Assembly (NCBI RefSeq): GCF_002583555.1
Contig: NZ_BEGX01000114.1
Location: 79,347-143,346, forward strand
Length of the DNA: 64,000 bases
Reading direction: 5' to 3'
Source of the DNA: Pseudonocardia sp. N23
GTDB lineage: Bacteria; Actinomycetota; Actinomycetes; Mycobacteriales; Pseudonocardiaceae
This document shows, in pieces, positions 31,785 through 39,933 of this stretch. The translations under genes and the position numbers were made by a program. The number at the start of each line of letters is the position of its first letter. The stretch's first letter is position 1. The notes below the pieces were generated by a model, which made no database searches, was not told where the DNA came from, and saw only the letters and a list, made by a program, of their open reading frames with translations.

Positions 31785-32596
31785 TTGGCGCCCTTCTTGC
31801 GCAGACCGTCCATGTACGCCGCCTTCCGGGCCGCGAACTCCGCGGACTGGAAGGTCAGGCCGTTGGACACGGCCTCCATCGCGAGCTGCTCGCGCAGCGG
31901 GCTCGTGGCGCCGTTGCGGATGACGAGCTTGAGCATCCGGATCGCGTCCGGGCCCATGCTGTTGAGCTGCGCGACGACCTCGTCGACCCGCTCCCGGAGG
32001 GAGGGGACGTCGTCGTGCACCTCGTTGACCAAGCCCCAGCCCTCGCCCACCTCGGCGAGGACGGGCCTGCCCAGCAACGCCATCTGGAGCGTGCGCGACG
32101 GGCCGATCGCCTTCTGCGTCAGCCACGACAGGCCGAAGTCCTGCACCACCGCGAGCGTCCCCGGCACCATCCAGAACCGGGCGCCGCGCACGGCGATCCT
32201 CATGTCGCAGGCCATCGCCAGGCCGAACCCGCCGCCGCCGACGGCGTCGCCGTTGACCGCGGCGATCGTCGGGAACGGCAGCTCGTAGAGGCCCGCGATG
32301 ATGCGGTGCTGCCAGTCGAGCAGCCGCTTGCCGGAGAACACCGTCGACGACTGCTTCTCGTCGAGGTCCTCCATGAAGAACGGCGTCGACAGGTCCACGC
32401 CCGCGGAGAACAGCCGCCCGCGGCCGGTGAGGACCAGCGCGGCGACGTCCTCGTCGGCGGCGAGCCCGCCCACGGCGGCGAGCAGCTCCTCCAGCATCGC
32501 GGGGTCGAGCGCGTTGAGCTTGTCGGGACGGTCGAGGGTGATGCGGGCGACCGCCCCGTCGCGCTCGACGGAGATCGTCTCGTACTTTTCCGTCAT
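31781..32596 (-). CDS. Enoyl-CoA hydratase/isomerase family protein
   Basis: A 271-residue crotonase-fold protein. LDRPDKLNALDPAMLEEL, the oxyanion-hole segments SAGVDLSTPF and AAVNGDAVGGGGFGLAMACD, and MVPGTLAVVQDFG are visible. The usual catalytic glutamates are not obvious: the first position lies in the GPSRT/VVQD region. It may therefore act as an isomerase or C-C hydrolase rather than a standard hydratase. ATG overlaps the LivH stop. Confidence 0.87.
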   Translation of the reverse strand: MTEKYETISVERDGAVARITLDRPDKLNALDPAMLEELLAAVGGLAADEDVAALVLTGRGRLFSAGVDLSTPFFMEDLDEKQSSTVFSGKRLLDWQHRIIAGLYELPFPTIAAVNGDAVGGGGFGLAMACDMRIAVRGARFWMVPGTLAVVQDFGLSWLTQKAIGPSRTLQMALLGRPVLAEVGEGWGLVNEVHDDVPSLRERVDEVVAQLNSMGPDAIRMLKLVIRNGATSPLREQLAMEAVSNGLTFQSAEFAARKAAYMDGLRKKGAK

Positions 32597-33459
32597 ACCT
32601 TCACCTTCGCCACCCGGCCGAGCAGGCCCGCCGGGCGGATCACGAGGACCAGGACGAACACCGCGTAGACCAGCGCGGTGCGGAAGTCCGCCGACACATA
32701 GCCGGCGAAGAAGGCCTCCAGCAGCCCGAGCACGAGCGAGCCGACGATCGCCGTCCCGATCCGGCCGAGGCCACCGAGGATCGCGCCGACGAAGCCGATC
32801 AGCGCGAGGTTGAGACCCATGTAGGGCGAGAGCGTCAGCAGCGGGGCCGCGAAGATGCCCGCGACCGCGGCGAACACCCCGGAGACGGCGAACAGGATCG
32901 TCGTCAGCCGGGCGGTGCGGATGCCGAGCACCTCGGCCGTCTCGGCGTCGGAGAACATGGCGCGGACCGCGGAGCCCCGCTTGCTGCCCAGCACCACCAC
33001 GAGGCCGGTGAACAGCACCGCCGACACGGCGACGACGGCGAGCTGGTGCGCCGAGATCGTCACGGCGCCGAGCTGGAAGACGGTGCGGCCGAACGGCGAG
33101 GGGGCCGGAACGTTCAGCCCGCCCGCCGAGAGTCTGATGAGCTCCTCGAAGACGATCGCCAGCGCGAACGACATGATCACCGCGGCGAGCATCGCCCGTT
33201 TCGCGGCCCACTTGTAGAGCAGGTGCCACGACATGACCGACACCAGGGCGCCGACGACGAGCGCGATCACGATGCGCAGCGACTGCGGCAGGCCGGGGAA
33301 GTACACGTAGGCCAGGTACCCACCGAGCATGGCCTGAGCACCCAACGCGAAGTTGACGAAACCCGTCGCCGTGTAGATGACCGCGTAGCCGGTCGCGATC
33401 AGGCCGTAGATCGAGCCGGTGACCAGACCGGCGACGATCAGCTGGAGAAGCTTGTCCAT
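32593..33459 (-). CDS. livH: Branched-chain amino acid-type ABC permease LivH
   Basis: A 288-residue membrane protein with about eight hydrophobic segments and the LivH pattern: GLVTGSIYGLIATGYAVIYT at the start, FALGAQAMLGGYLA, and LALIGFVGAILGGLGRIGTA as the cytoplasmic coupling region. It is one of the two permeases of the importer encoded by 32593-37237. Such importers in catabolic operons commonly take up aromatic or alicyclic acids rather than amino acids. Its stop overlaps the hydratase ATG. Confidence 0.93.
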   Translation of the reverse strand: MDKLLQLIVAGLVTGSIYGLIATGYAVIYTATGFVNFALGAQAMLGGYLAYVYFPGLPQSLRIVIALVVGALVSVMSWHLLYKWAAKRAMLAAVIMSFALAIVFEELIRLSAGGLNVPAPSPFGRTVFQLGAVTISAHQLAVVAVSAVLFTGLVVVLGSKRGSAVRAMFSDAETAEVLGIRTARLTTILFAVSGVFAAVAGIFAAPLLTLSPYMGLNLALIGFVGAILGGLGRIGTAIVGSLVLGLLEAFFAGYVSADFRTALVYAVFVLVLVIRPAGLLGRVAKVKV

Positions 33460-33463
33460 TCCC

Positions 33464-34171
33464 TCACACCGCCCCGAAGTAGAGGTGGGCGACCGCGTCC
33501 TCGTGCGACATCTCCTCGACCGTGCCGCCGAGCAGGATCTCCCCGCCCGACATCAGGTATCCCCTGCTGCACAGCGACATCGCGAGCGCGGCGTTCTGTT
33601 CGACCATGAGCACCCCGAGCCCCTCGGACACCAGGCCGCGCACGGCCTCCCCGACCTGCTCGTAGATGACCGGCGCCAGGCCGAGCGACATCTCGTCGAT
33701 GACGAGCAGCCGCGGCTCCTGCACCAGCGCCCGGGCGATGGCGAGCATCTGCTGCTCGCCACCCGAGAGCAGCCCACCGAGCTGGCCGCGGCGCTCGCGC
33801 AGCCGCGGGAAGCGGTCGAACGCGGCGTCGATCCGCGCCCCGACCCGCTTGCCGCCGACGGCCCGGACCGCGACCTCGAGGTTCTCCCCGACGGACAACG
33901 GCCCGAACACGTGCCGGCCCTCGGGCACCAGCGCGATCCCGGCGTGCGCCCGCGACCAGGCGGCCTTCGTCGCATGGTCGGTGCCGTCCCACCGGACGGC
34001 GCCCGCCGTCGGCCTGGTCAGGCCCATGATCCCGCGCAGCGTCGTCGTCTTCCCGGCGCCGTTGGGGCCGACGAGACAGACCGCCTCACCCACCTCGACG
34101 TGCAGGTCGACGTCGCGGACGACCGAGACGTCGCCGTAGCCGACCGACAGGTTCTCGACCTCGAGCCTCAT
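33464..34171 (-). CDS. livF: ABC ATP-binding protein LivF
   Basis: A 235-residue ATPase. Walker A is GPNGAGKTTTL, the signature is LSGGEQQMLAIARAL, Walker B is LLVIDEMSLGLAP, and the switch His is probably in LMVEQN context. DEMSLGLAP and VPEGRHVFGPLSVGEN are LivF hallmarks. It pairs with LivG, overlapping its stop. Confidence 0.94.
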   Translation of the reverse strand: MRLEVENLSVGYGDVSVVRDVDLHVEVGEAVCLVGPNGAGKTTTLRGIMGLTRPTAGAVRWDGTDHATKAAWSRAHAGIALVPEGRHVFGPLSVGENLEVAVRAVGGKRVGARIDAAFDRFPRLRERRGQLGGLLSGGEQQMLAIARALVQEPRLLVIDEMSLGLAPVIYEQVGEAVRGLVSEGLGVLMVEQNAALAMSLCSRGYLMSGGEILLGGTVEEMSHEDAVAHLYFGAV

Positions 34172-34935
34172 GCGGCACTCCTGCCCAGGTAGGCCGTGAT
34201 CACCTCGGGCATCACGCGGACCTCCGCGGGCGGGCCCTGCGCGAGCACCGCGCCCTCGGCCAGCACGGTGACCCGGTCGCAGATGCCCATGACCAGCCCG
34301 ATGTTGTGCTCGATGATCAGGATCGTGTAGGCCGCCGCGGAGAGGTCGCGCAGCACGGCCTCCAGCAGGTCGACGTCGGCACCCGACAGCCCGGCGGCGG
34401 GTTCGTCGAGCACGAGCAGCCGCGGCTCGGTGGCCAGCGCCCGCGCGATCTCGACGAGGCGGCGCCGCCCGTAGGACAGCTCGCCGACGTGGCGATGCGC
34501 GACGTCGGCCAGCTTCAGCATCTCCAGCAGCTCCGCGCAGCGGACGAGGCTGGCCTTCTCCTCGCGCGCGGTGCGCGTGGTGTAGAAGACGTCGTGCGGG
34601 AAGCGGTAGCGCAGGTGGCGGTGCCGCCCGGCCATGACGTTGGCCAGCACGTCCTCGTCCTCGAACAGCTGCGAGGTCTGGAACGAGCGTGCGATGCCGC
34701 GGGCGGCGAGCTTGTGCGACGACAAGCCGGTCGTGTCCTCGCCGGCGAACGCCATGGTGCCGCCGTCGATGCGGTCGACGCCGGTGAGCATGTTGACCAG
34801 CGTCGTCTTTCCGGCGCCGTTGGGCCCGATGAGGCCGTGGACCTCACCCTCGACGACGTCGATCGTCACGGAGTCGACGGCGACGAGGCCGCCGAAGCGA
34901 CGGGTCAGGCCCTGCGCGCTCAGGAGCGGTTCCAT
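34168..34935 (-). CDS. livG: ABC ATP-binding protein LivG
   Basis: A 255-residue ATPase. Walker A is GPNGAGKTTLVNMLTG, the signature is LSYGRRRLVEIARAL, and Walker B is LLVLDEPAAGLSG, with IIEHNIGLVMGICDRVTVL, which identifies LivG rather than LivF. Its start overlaps the LivM stop by one base and its stop overlaps the LivF start. Confidence 0.94.
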   Translation of the reverse strand: MEPLLSAQGLTRRFGGLVAVDSVTIDVVEGEVHGLIGPNGAGKTTLVNMLTGVDRIDGGTMAFAGEDTTGLSSHKLAARGIARSFQTSQLFEDEDVLANVMAGRHRHLRYRFPHDVFYTTRTAREEKASLVRCAELLEMLKLADVAHRHVGELSYGRRRLVEIARALATEPRLLVLDEPAAGLSGADVDLLEAVLRDLSAAAYTILIIEHNIGLVMGICDRVTVLAEGAVLAQGPPAEVRVMPEVITAYLGRSAA

Positions 34936-35993
34936 CAGCTGCGCCCCTTCCGGTTCGCGACACGGCGCAGCAGGCCCGACATCGCCCCGCCGATGCCCTG
35001 GGGCAGGAACAGCAGGGTGACGACGACGAGCGCCGCGTAGAACAGCAGCACGTACTCGGAGATGGCCTCACCGTCGACGGCGCTGCGGAACCAGGTCAGC
35101 ACGATCGCCGCGACCAGCACGCCCGGCATCGAGCGCAGGCCGCCGACGATCGCGATGGTCAGCACCGTCGTCGTCAGGCCCAGGCTGAACACCGACGGGT
35201 CGAGCACGTAGGCGTAGGCGGTGTAGAGCGAGCCCGCGACCGCGGCGAACGCGCCCGACAGCCCGAACGCGAGGAAGCGGTAGCGCCCGGTGTCGACGCC
35301 GATGCTGCGCGCCGCGATCGGGCCCTCCCGGGCCGCCATGAGCGCCCGGCCGAGCCGGCTGCGCCGCATGCTCATGATCATGACCATGAACACGACGAGG
35401 CAGCCCAGGCCGACCCAGTAGATGAGCAGCGGGTCGTCGAGGGTGAGGCCGAAGAAGTAGAGGTCGAACCCGGCGAGGCCCTGCGCGCCACCGAGGTAGT
35501 CGATGTTGCGGACCACGTTCTCGCCGACGAACCCGAACGCGAGCGTGGTCAGCGCGAGGTAGAGGTCCGACGCGCGCAGCGTTGCGACGGCCATCAGCAG
35601 CCCGACCAGGGCGCCGGCCACCGCGACCAGCGGCAGCGCGATCGCGCCGTCCCAGCCGAGCTTGTCCATGAGCACGACGCCGACGTAGGCGCCGACGCCG
35701 AAGAAGCCCGCCTGGCCGAGGCTGAACAGGCCGGCGATGCCCATCAGGAAGTGCAGCGACACCGCGAGCAACGCGATGATCGCCATGTACGCCAACAGGA
35801 ACTGCTGGGCGCTGTCGATGCCGACGAACGGCAGCAGCACCGCGACGATCGCGAGTGCCACCGGCATGCCCCAGCGCACCCACCGCGGGGCGACGTGGCG
35901 CTCCGCGGTGAACGACGGCGGCTGCGGGTCGTCGTCGGGGGGCCCGTCGGGCCGGGTGTCCGGCGTGGCCGGGGTCGTGCTGGGGGTGCTCAC
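34935..35993 (-). CDS. livM: Branched-chain amino acid-type ABC permease LivM
   Basis: A 352-residue permease with about nine membrane segments. It has HFLMGIAGLFSLGQAGFFGV, which is diagnostic for LivM, and ALMAAREGPIAARSIGVDTG, the coupling helix region. The first 45 residues are a Pro/Thr/Asp-rich cytoplasmic extension. I chose GTG at 35993 because GGGAGG lies a short way upstream; a longer frame to 36026 has no ribosome site and would run into a hairpin. Confidence 0.92.
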   Translation of the reverse strand: MSTPSTTPATPDTRPDGPPDDDPQPPSFTAERHVAPRWVRWGMPVALAIVAVLLPFVGIDSAQQFLLAYMAIIALLAVSLHFLMGIAGLFSLGQAGFFGVGAYVGVVLMDKLGWDGAIALPLVAVAGALVGLLMAVATLRASDLYLALTTLAFGFVGENVVRNIDYLGGAQGLAGFDLYFFGLTLDDPLLIYWVGLGCLVVFMVMIMSMRRSRLGRALMAAREGPIAARSIGVDTGRYRFLAFGLSGAFAAVAGSLYTAYAYVLDPSVFSLGLTTTVLTIAIVGGLRSMPGVLVAAIVLTWFRSAVDGEAISEYVLLFYAALVVVTLLFLPQGIGGAMSGLLRRVANRKGRS

Positions 35994-36010
35994 CGCTCCG
36001 CCTCCCGGTA

Positions 36011-36041
36011 GGACGGCCGCGGGCACTGCCCGCGGCCGTCC
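36011..36041. terminator. Intercistronic hairpin between the binding-protein and LivM genes
   Basis: GGACGGCCGCGGGC (36011-36024) is the perfect complement of GCCCGCGGCCGTCC (36028-36041) with a 3-nt loop. It lies after the binding-protein stop and 18 bp before the LivM start. Such stems usually attenuate or stabilise the upstream message, so that the binding protein exceeds the permeases. Confidence 0.75.
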
Positions 36042-36073
36042 TTGTCGGTCCTGCTACGTCCGTGCCGGTCGGG

Positions 36074-37237
36074 TCAGCCCTGCGGCCACGCGGTCGTGAA
36101 ACCGGCGCCGTCCCACTGACCGATGGTCGACGTCGTCAGGCCGCGGCGGTTGTCCTTGGTGAAGGTCCACGACTTGGCCGCCTTGCCCGGCATGTTCGTC
36201 AGCGACTCCATGCCCGCGGTGATGTCGGCGGCCGTGAGCCCCTTGGCCTTCGCCGACTCGGCGACACCCTTGGTCGCGTCGTAGGCCATGGCCGCGATCC
36301 AGCCCGGGTCCTTGATGCCGGCGGCGACGAAGGCCTTCGACAGCTCGACCGAGTTCGGGTCCGACGTGTTGTTCGGGAACCACGGCGAGACGATCATGTA
36401 GCCCTTGGCGTCGTCACCGGCGAGCTGGATGGCACCCGAGGCGTCCGCCCCGACCCACTGCCCGGTCACGCCGTTCTCCCGCGCCTGGCGCAGCAGCTTC
36501 GCGACGTCGGCCGGGTCGGAGTCCGACAGCAGGATGTACTTGGGCTTCTTGGAGTTCAGCTCGACCATCACCGGCGTGTAGTCCGCCTGCGACGGGTCGT
36601 GGCCGATGTTGGCGACGGGCGTGATGCCCGCCGCGGCGAGGCCCTCGGCCTGCTGCTTGGCGCCGCCGTTGCCGAAGTCGGTGTTGGCGTGGACGATCGC
36701 GACGCTCTCGCCCGGCTGCAGCTTCGCCTTCACGAAGTCGACGACGGTCTTGTTGTTGACGTCGTTCTGCGCGCTCCAACGGAACGTGTTCGTGTACTTG
36801 TCGGTGATGTCGGGCAGCACCGCGAACACCGCGTGCGGGGTGTTGGCCCGCTGCGTGACCTCGGCGGCCGGCAGGATGTCGAGGCTGACGACCGGGCCCA
36901 TGACCAGCGGCATCTTGTCGCTGGTGACTGCGTCACGCGTCTTGGAGACACAGATCGCCTGCTCGCTCTGGCAGTCGTAGAACTTGGGCGCGATCGTGAA
37001 CGGGTAGGCGCCCGAGGCGTTGAGGTCCTTGGCGGCCTCGTTCACGCCGGCCTGCAGCTGCAGACCGTAGGGGGCGTACTTGCCGGTCAGCTCGGCGACG
37101 ACGGCGAACTCGAGCGTCTGCTTGTCGGCCCCGGACCCACCGGTTCCCGACGACGACCCGCCGCCGCCACACGCTGTCAGCACGAGCGCCGTCGCGGCCA
37201 CCACCGCCACGCCCAGCCGGTTTCTCCACCGCGTCAT
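36074..37237 (-). CDS. ABC transporter substrate-binding lipoprotein (Leu/Ile/Val-type)
   Basis: A 387-residue lipoprotein. The signal peptide ends in a lipobox, VLVLTACGGGGSS, with Cys at about residue 23, followed by a Gly/Ser linker. The mature part is a type I periplasmic-binding fold: AVVAELTGKYAPYGLQLQAG, VTSDKMPLVMGPVVSLD, VAIVHANTDFGNGGAKQQAE and YILLSDSDPADVAKLLRQAR. GGAGG precedes the ATG. It is the first gene of the long operon, controlled by the palindrome at 37266-37283. The ligand is unknown. Confidence 0.93.
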   Translation of the reverse strand: MTRWRNRLGVAVVAATALVLTACGGGGSSSGTGGSGADKQTLEFAVVAELTGKYAPYGLQLQAGVNEAAKDLNASGAYPFTIAPKFYDCQSEQAICVSKTRDAVTSDKMPLVMGPVVSLDILPAAEVTQRANTPHAVFAVLPDITDKYTNTFRWSAQNDVNNKTVVDFVKAKLQPGESVAIVHANTDFGNGGAKQQAEGLAAAGITPVANIGHDPSQADYTPVMVELNSKKPKYILLSDSDPADVAKLLRQARENGVTGQWVGADASGAIQLAGDDAKGYMIVSPWFPNNTSDPNSVELSKAFVAAGIKDPGWIAAMAYDATKGVAESAKAKGLTAADITAGMESLTNMPGKAAKSWTFTKDNRRGLTTSTIGQWDGAGFTTAWPQG

Positions 37238-37265
37238 TACGGTCCTCCGGGGGTAGGGAAAGGCA

Positions 37266-37283
37266 CGACCGACTAGTCGGTCG
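37266..37283. promoter_or_regulatory. TetR-type operator before the ABC importer operon
   Basis: CGACCGACTAGTCGGTCG, identical to the site at 26136-26153, about 29 bp upstream of the binding-protein start on the minus strand. Confidence 0.87.
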
Positions 37284-37414
37284 GGTGCCGTGGCCCGAAA
37301 CTGTAGGGGCAGTCACAGAAGACCGTCAAGCACGTGTTCCAACCCTGTTACCCGGCCCGCCGGCATCCCTCGCGGAGCGCGCTTGACATCGCACACGCCG
37401 TCACGCCACCCTCT

Positions 37415-37432
37415 CGACCGACTGGTCGGTCC
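37415..37432. promoter_or_regulatory. TetR-type operator before the enoyl-CoA hydratase pair
   Basis: CGACCGACTGGTCGGTCC, a near-perfect copy of the palindrome, 20 bp before the TTG start at 37452. TTGACA (37383-37388) lies upstream and could be a -35 element. Confidence 0.82.
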
Positions 37433-37451
37433 GTCCCGAGGAGAACGCCCG

Positions 37452-38183
37452 TTGCAGACGCCGCCTCCTGCCCCCACGGTCACCGCGACGGTCGGGCGCG
37501 ACGGCGCCGTCGCCGTCGTCGACGTCGCGGGCACCCCGCCGACGGCGTCGCTGAACGCGCTGGTCACGGCCCTCGCGGGCCTCGCCACCGACGTACGCGC
37601 CGTCCTGCTGCGGCTCCCGTCCGCCGCAGCCGACGACCCGCCCCACGACCCCGCCGACGTGATAGCGCGCCAGCACGCACTCGGCGCCGTCGAGGACCTT
37701 CCGCTGCCGACCGTCGCCCTGCTCGGGCGCCACTGCACCGGCCTCGCCCTCGATCTCGCACTCTGCTGCGACGTCCGCGTGGCACCTGCGGACGTCGTCG
37801 TCGCCGCTTCCGGCCCGGCCGCCGGCGCCCTGCCCGTCGGCGGCACCGTCGCCCGGCTCGTGCGCGCCACCGGCCAGGGAGTGGCCCGCGACATGCTGAT
37901 CACCGGCCGCACCGTCGACGCCGCCGACGCCCTCGCCTGGGGTTTGGTCACCCGCCTCGCCGTGGATCCGGCCGCCGTCGCCTCCGGGCTGGCGACCACC
38001 CTCGCCGGCCTCTCCCCCGAGGCCCTCGCCGCGACCAAGCGCCTCGCCCTCGGCGCCTCCCAGGACACCCTCACCGACGGGCTCGCCGCCGAACTGTCGA
38101 CGTGGCACACCGTCCGCACCGGCGCCAACGCCCAGGAAGGTCTGTCCGCCTTCGCCGAGAAGCGGGACCCGCGGTTCACATGA
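37452..38183 (+). CDS. Enoyl-CoA hydratase/isomerase family protein, TTG start
   Basis: A 243-residue crotonase-fold protein. LPTVALLGRHCTGLALDLALCCDVRVA is the family core (ends shown only), followed by ARDMLITGRTVDAADALAWG and LVTRLAV. I placed the start at TTG 37452, with GAGGAG 9 nt upstream; the frame upstream crosses the operator and cannot be coding. The glycine of the second oxyanion-hole motif is partly replaced, and catalytic Glu residues are not evident, so this may be a divergent, possibly structural partner of the next gene, which it overlaps. Confidence 0.82.
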   Translation: MQTPPPAPTVTATVGRDGAVAVVDVAGTPPTASLNALVTALAGLATDVRAVLLRLPSAAADDPPHDPADVIARQHALGAVEDLPLPTVALLGRHCTGLALDLALCCDVRVAPADVVVAASGPAAGALPVGGTVARLVRATGQGVARDMLITGRTVDAADALAWGLVTRLAVDPAAVASGLATTLAGLSPEALAATKRLALGASQDTLTDGLAAELSTWHTVRTGANAQEGLSAFAEKRDPRFT

Positions 38184-38830
38184 TCCTCGTCGAACAGCAC
38201 GGCGATGTCGCGCAGATCGTCATGGACACCCCGCCGGTCAATGCCTTCGACCGGGCCTTCCTCGAACGGCTGGGCGAGGCGCTGGCCGGGGTGCCCGCCC
38301 GGACGCGCGCCGTCGTCGTCAGCAGTGCGGTACCGCGGATCTTCGCCGCCGGCGGCGACATCCCGTACATGGCCCGCGCCGACATCGACGACCAGATGTC
38401 CTATGTGGAACTGTGCCAGGAGGTGTACGGCGCGTTCGAGCAGGTCGGGGTGCCGACGATCGCCGCCGTCGACGGCGCCTGCCTCGGCGGTGGCCTCGAG
38501 CTGGCGCTGTCCTGTGACATCCGCGTCGTCGCGCCGGGCGTGCGGCTCGGGCTGCCCGAATCGACCCTGGGCATCCTCGCGGGCGGCGGCGCCATCCACC
38601 GGATCGTCCGCGCCGTCGGCCAGGCCCCGGCGCGCGACATGCTGCTCACCGGGCGGCGCATCACCGGCGCCGAGGCCGTGGGCATCGGCCTGGCGAGCCG
38701 CCTCGCCGAGCCGGGCACCGTCACCGCCGCGGCCCTCGACCTCGCCGCGGGCATCGCCACCCTCGACCCCGACGCCGTCACAGCGGTCACCACGACCGCC
38801 CGCGCGGTCCTGCCCGTCGGCCGCCCCTGA
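38180..38830 (+). CDS. Enoyl-CoA hydratase/isomerase family protein
   Basis: A 216-residue crotonase-fold protein. FAAGGDIPYMARAD is the first oxyanion segment, AAVDGACLGGGLELALSCDIRV the second, with Glu in GGLELAL, and LPESTLGILAGGGAIHRI holds the second Glu position (PES). Both expected acidic residues look present, so this is the better candidate hydratase of the pair. ATG overlaps the stop of the preceding gene. At 216 residues it is shorter than the usual 255-260, missing the C-terminal helices. Confidence 0.88.
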   Translation: MILVEQHGDVAQIVMDTPPVNAFDRAFLERLGEALAGVPARTRAVVVSSAVPRIFAAGGDIPYMARADIDDQMSYVELCQEVYGAFEQVGVPTIAAVDGACLGGGLELALSCDIRVVAPGVRLGLPESTLGILAGGGAIHRIVRAVGQAPARDMLLTGRRITGAEAVGIGLASRLAEPGTVTAAALDLAAGIATLDPDAVTAVTTTARAVLPVGRP

Positions 38831-38837
38831 CCTCCGC

Positions 38838-38885
38838 GCGCAACCACTGCTCCCGTCCGGCCCGGATGCGGCGCCGAGGTTGCGC
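38838..38885. terminator. Hairpin between converging genes
   Basis: GCGCAACC (38838-38845) pairs with GGTTGCGC (38878-38885), with GC-rich sequence between. It lies just after the hydratase stop and before the converging TetR 2 stop. The GAGGTTGCGC arm also occurs in the hairpin at 9115-9168, so this may be a family of intergenic elements. Confidence 0.45.
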
Positions 38886-38951
38886 AGAGAACCGGCCGCA
38901 ACCTCGCTGCTGCATTCCGGCCCGTGGGCAGCCGTGAGGGTGCCTCCGGGG

Positions 38952-39578
38952 TCAGGCGCCCAGGCTGGCGGCGTGGCCCTCCAGGACCTCGGGGCCGGTG
39001 GCGATGCCCGTCATGAAGATCTGCCAGAAGTAGCGGGCGATGGCCTGGTGGGTGAGCGGGCCGCCGGGGCGGTACCACTGGTAGGCCCAGTTGCACATGC
39101 CGAAGAAGGCGAACGTCGTCAGACCGGGGTTCTCGACGCGGAACTCCCCCGCAGCCGCCCCCTCCTCGATGATGCCCCGCACGGTCTCGGTGTAGCGGTC
39201 GCGCATCTCGCGGGCGACGCGGCCCTCCTCGCCGGGGATCTCCCGGTGGTGCTCGAAGTACACACGCAGGTGCCCGGGCCGTGTCTCGAGCAGGCCGAGG
39301 ATGTCGTCCATGATCCGCAGCAGGATCTCGGCACGCGGAAGCTTGTCGGCGACGCGCTGCTCGAGCCGGTCGGTCAGGTCGTGGACGAGCTCGTCGTGGA
39401 TCCAGATGACGATCTGCGTCTTGCTCTGCACATGGTGGTAGAGAGTGGGCTTCTTGATGCCGACCGCCGCGGCGATGTCGTCCATCGAGGTCGTGTGATA
39501 GCCACGTTCGTCGAACAGCCGGGCTGCCGCCGAGACGATCTCGGCACGCCTCGCCGTTCCCTGGGGCGCCGCCTTCAT
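38952..39578 (-). CDS. TetR-family repressor 2
   Basis: A 208-residue TetR regulator. The HTH reads IVSAAARLFDERGYHTTSMD and DIAAAVGIKKPTLYHHVQ, almost the same as TetR 1. The ligand domain ends with CNWAYQWYRPGGPLTHQAIA, again like TetR 1. I chose the ATG at 39578, preceded by AGGAGG; a longer frame crosses the operator. A variant palindrome at 39635-39652 lies 57 bp upstream and suggests autorepression. Confidence 0.92.
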   Translation of the reverse strand: MKAAPQGTARRAEIVSAAARLFDERGYHTTSMDDIAAAVGIKKPTLYHHVQSKTQIVIWIHDELVHDLTDRLEQRVADKLPRAEILLRIMDDILGLLETRPGHLRVYFEHHREIPGEEGRVAREMRDRYTETVRGIIEEGAAAGEFRVENPGLTTFAFFGMCNWAYQWYRPGGPLTHQAIARYFWQIFMTGIATGPEVLEGHAASLGA

Positions 39579-39634
39579 GGTCCCCTCCTGTCGCCCTCGA
39601 TGGTCACTCGGACCCGCGAGACTAGACCACGACA

Positions 39635-39652
39635 CGACCGTCCAGTCGGTCG
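39635..39652. promoter_or_regulatory. TetR-type operator upstream of TetR 2
   Basis: CGACCGTCCAGTCGGTCG, a slightly imperfect copy of the regulon palindrome. It lies in the 355-bp gap between divergent TetR 2 and the DyP peroxidase genes. No gene is evident in the rest of the gap (39579-39933). Confidence 0.75.
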
Positions 39653-39933
39653 GCGCGAGTCTGCCGTGCCGGCGGGCCGCCGGTCCACCGTCCGGCACCG
39701 GGTTCCGTGAGCACGGTCTGGGACCCCGGCCGCTCCTCGATGACCGACGACGAGCTCACCGCAGCGGTCCGCACGGCCTCCTGACCGCTCGCCGAGACCA
39801 ACAGGAGTGCGCTGACGGACACGGCGGACAGCACTCCAGTCGGTCTCGACGCCGGAACCGCGTGCGGGCATGATCGGCCGCGGTCGTCGGGGCACGTCCG
39901 GCGGTGGTCGAGCTCGACGATCGGAGACGCACG

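Noticed and set aside
39579..39903. Plus- and minus-strand frames between TetR 2 and the DyP gene
   Set aside because: They run through the operator, lack ribosome sites and have no domain resemblance.
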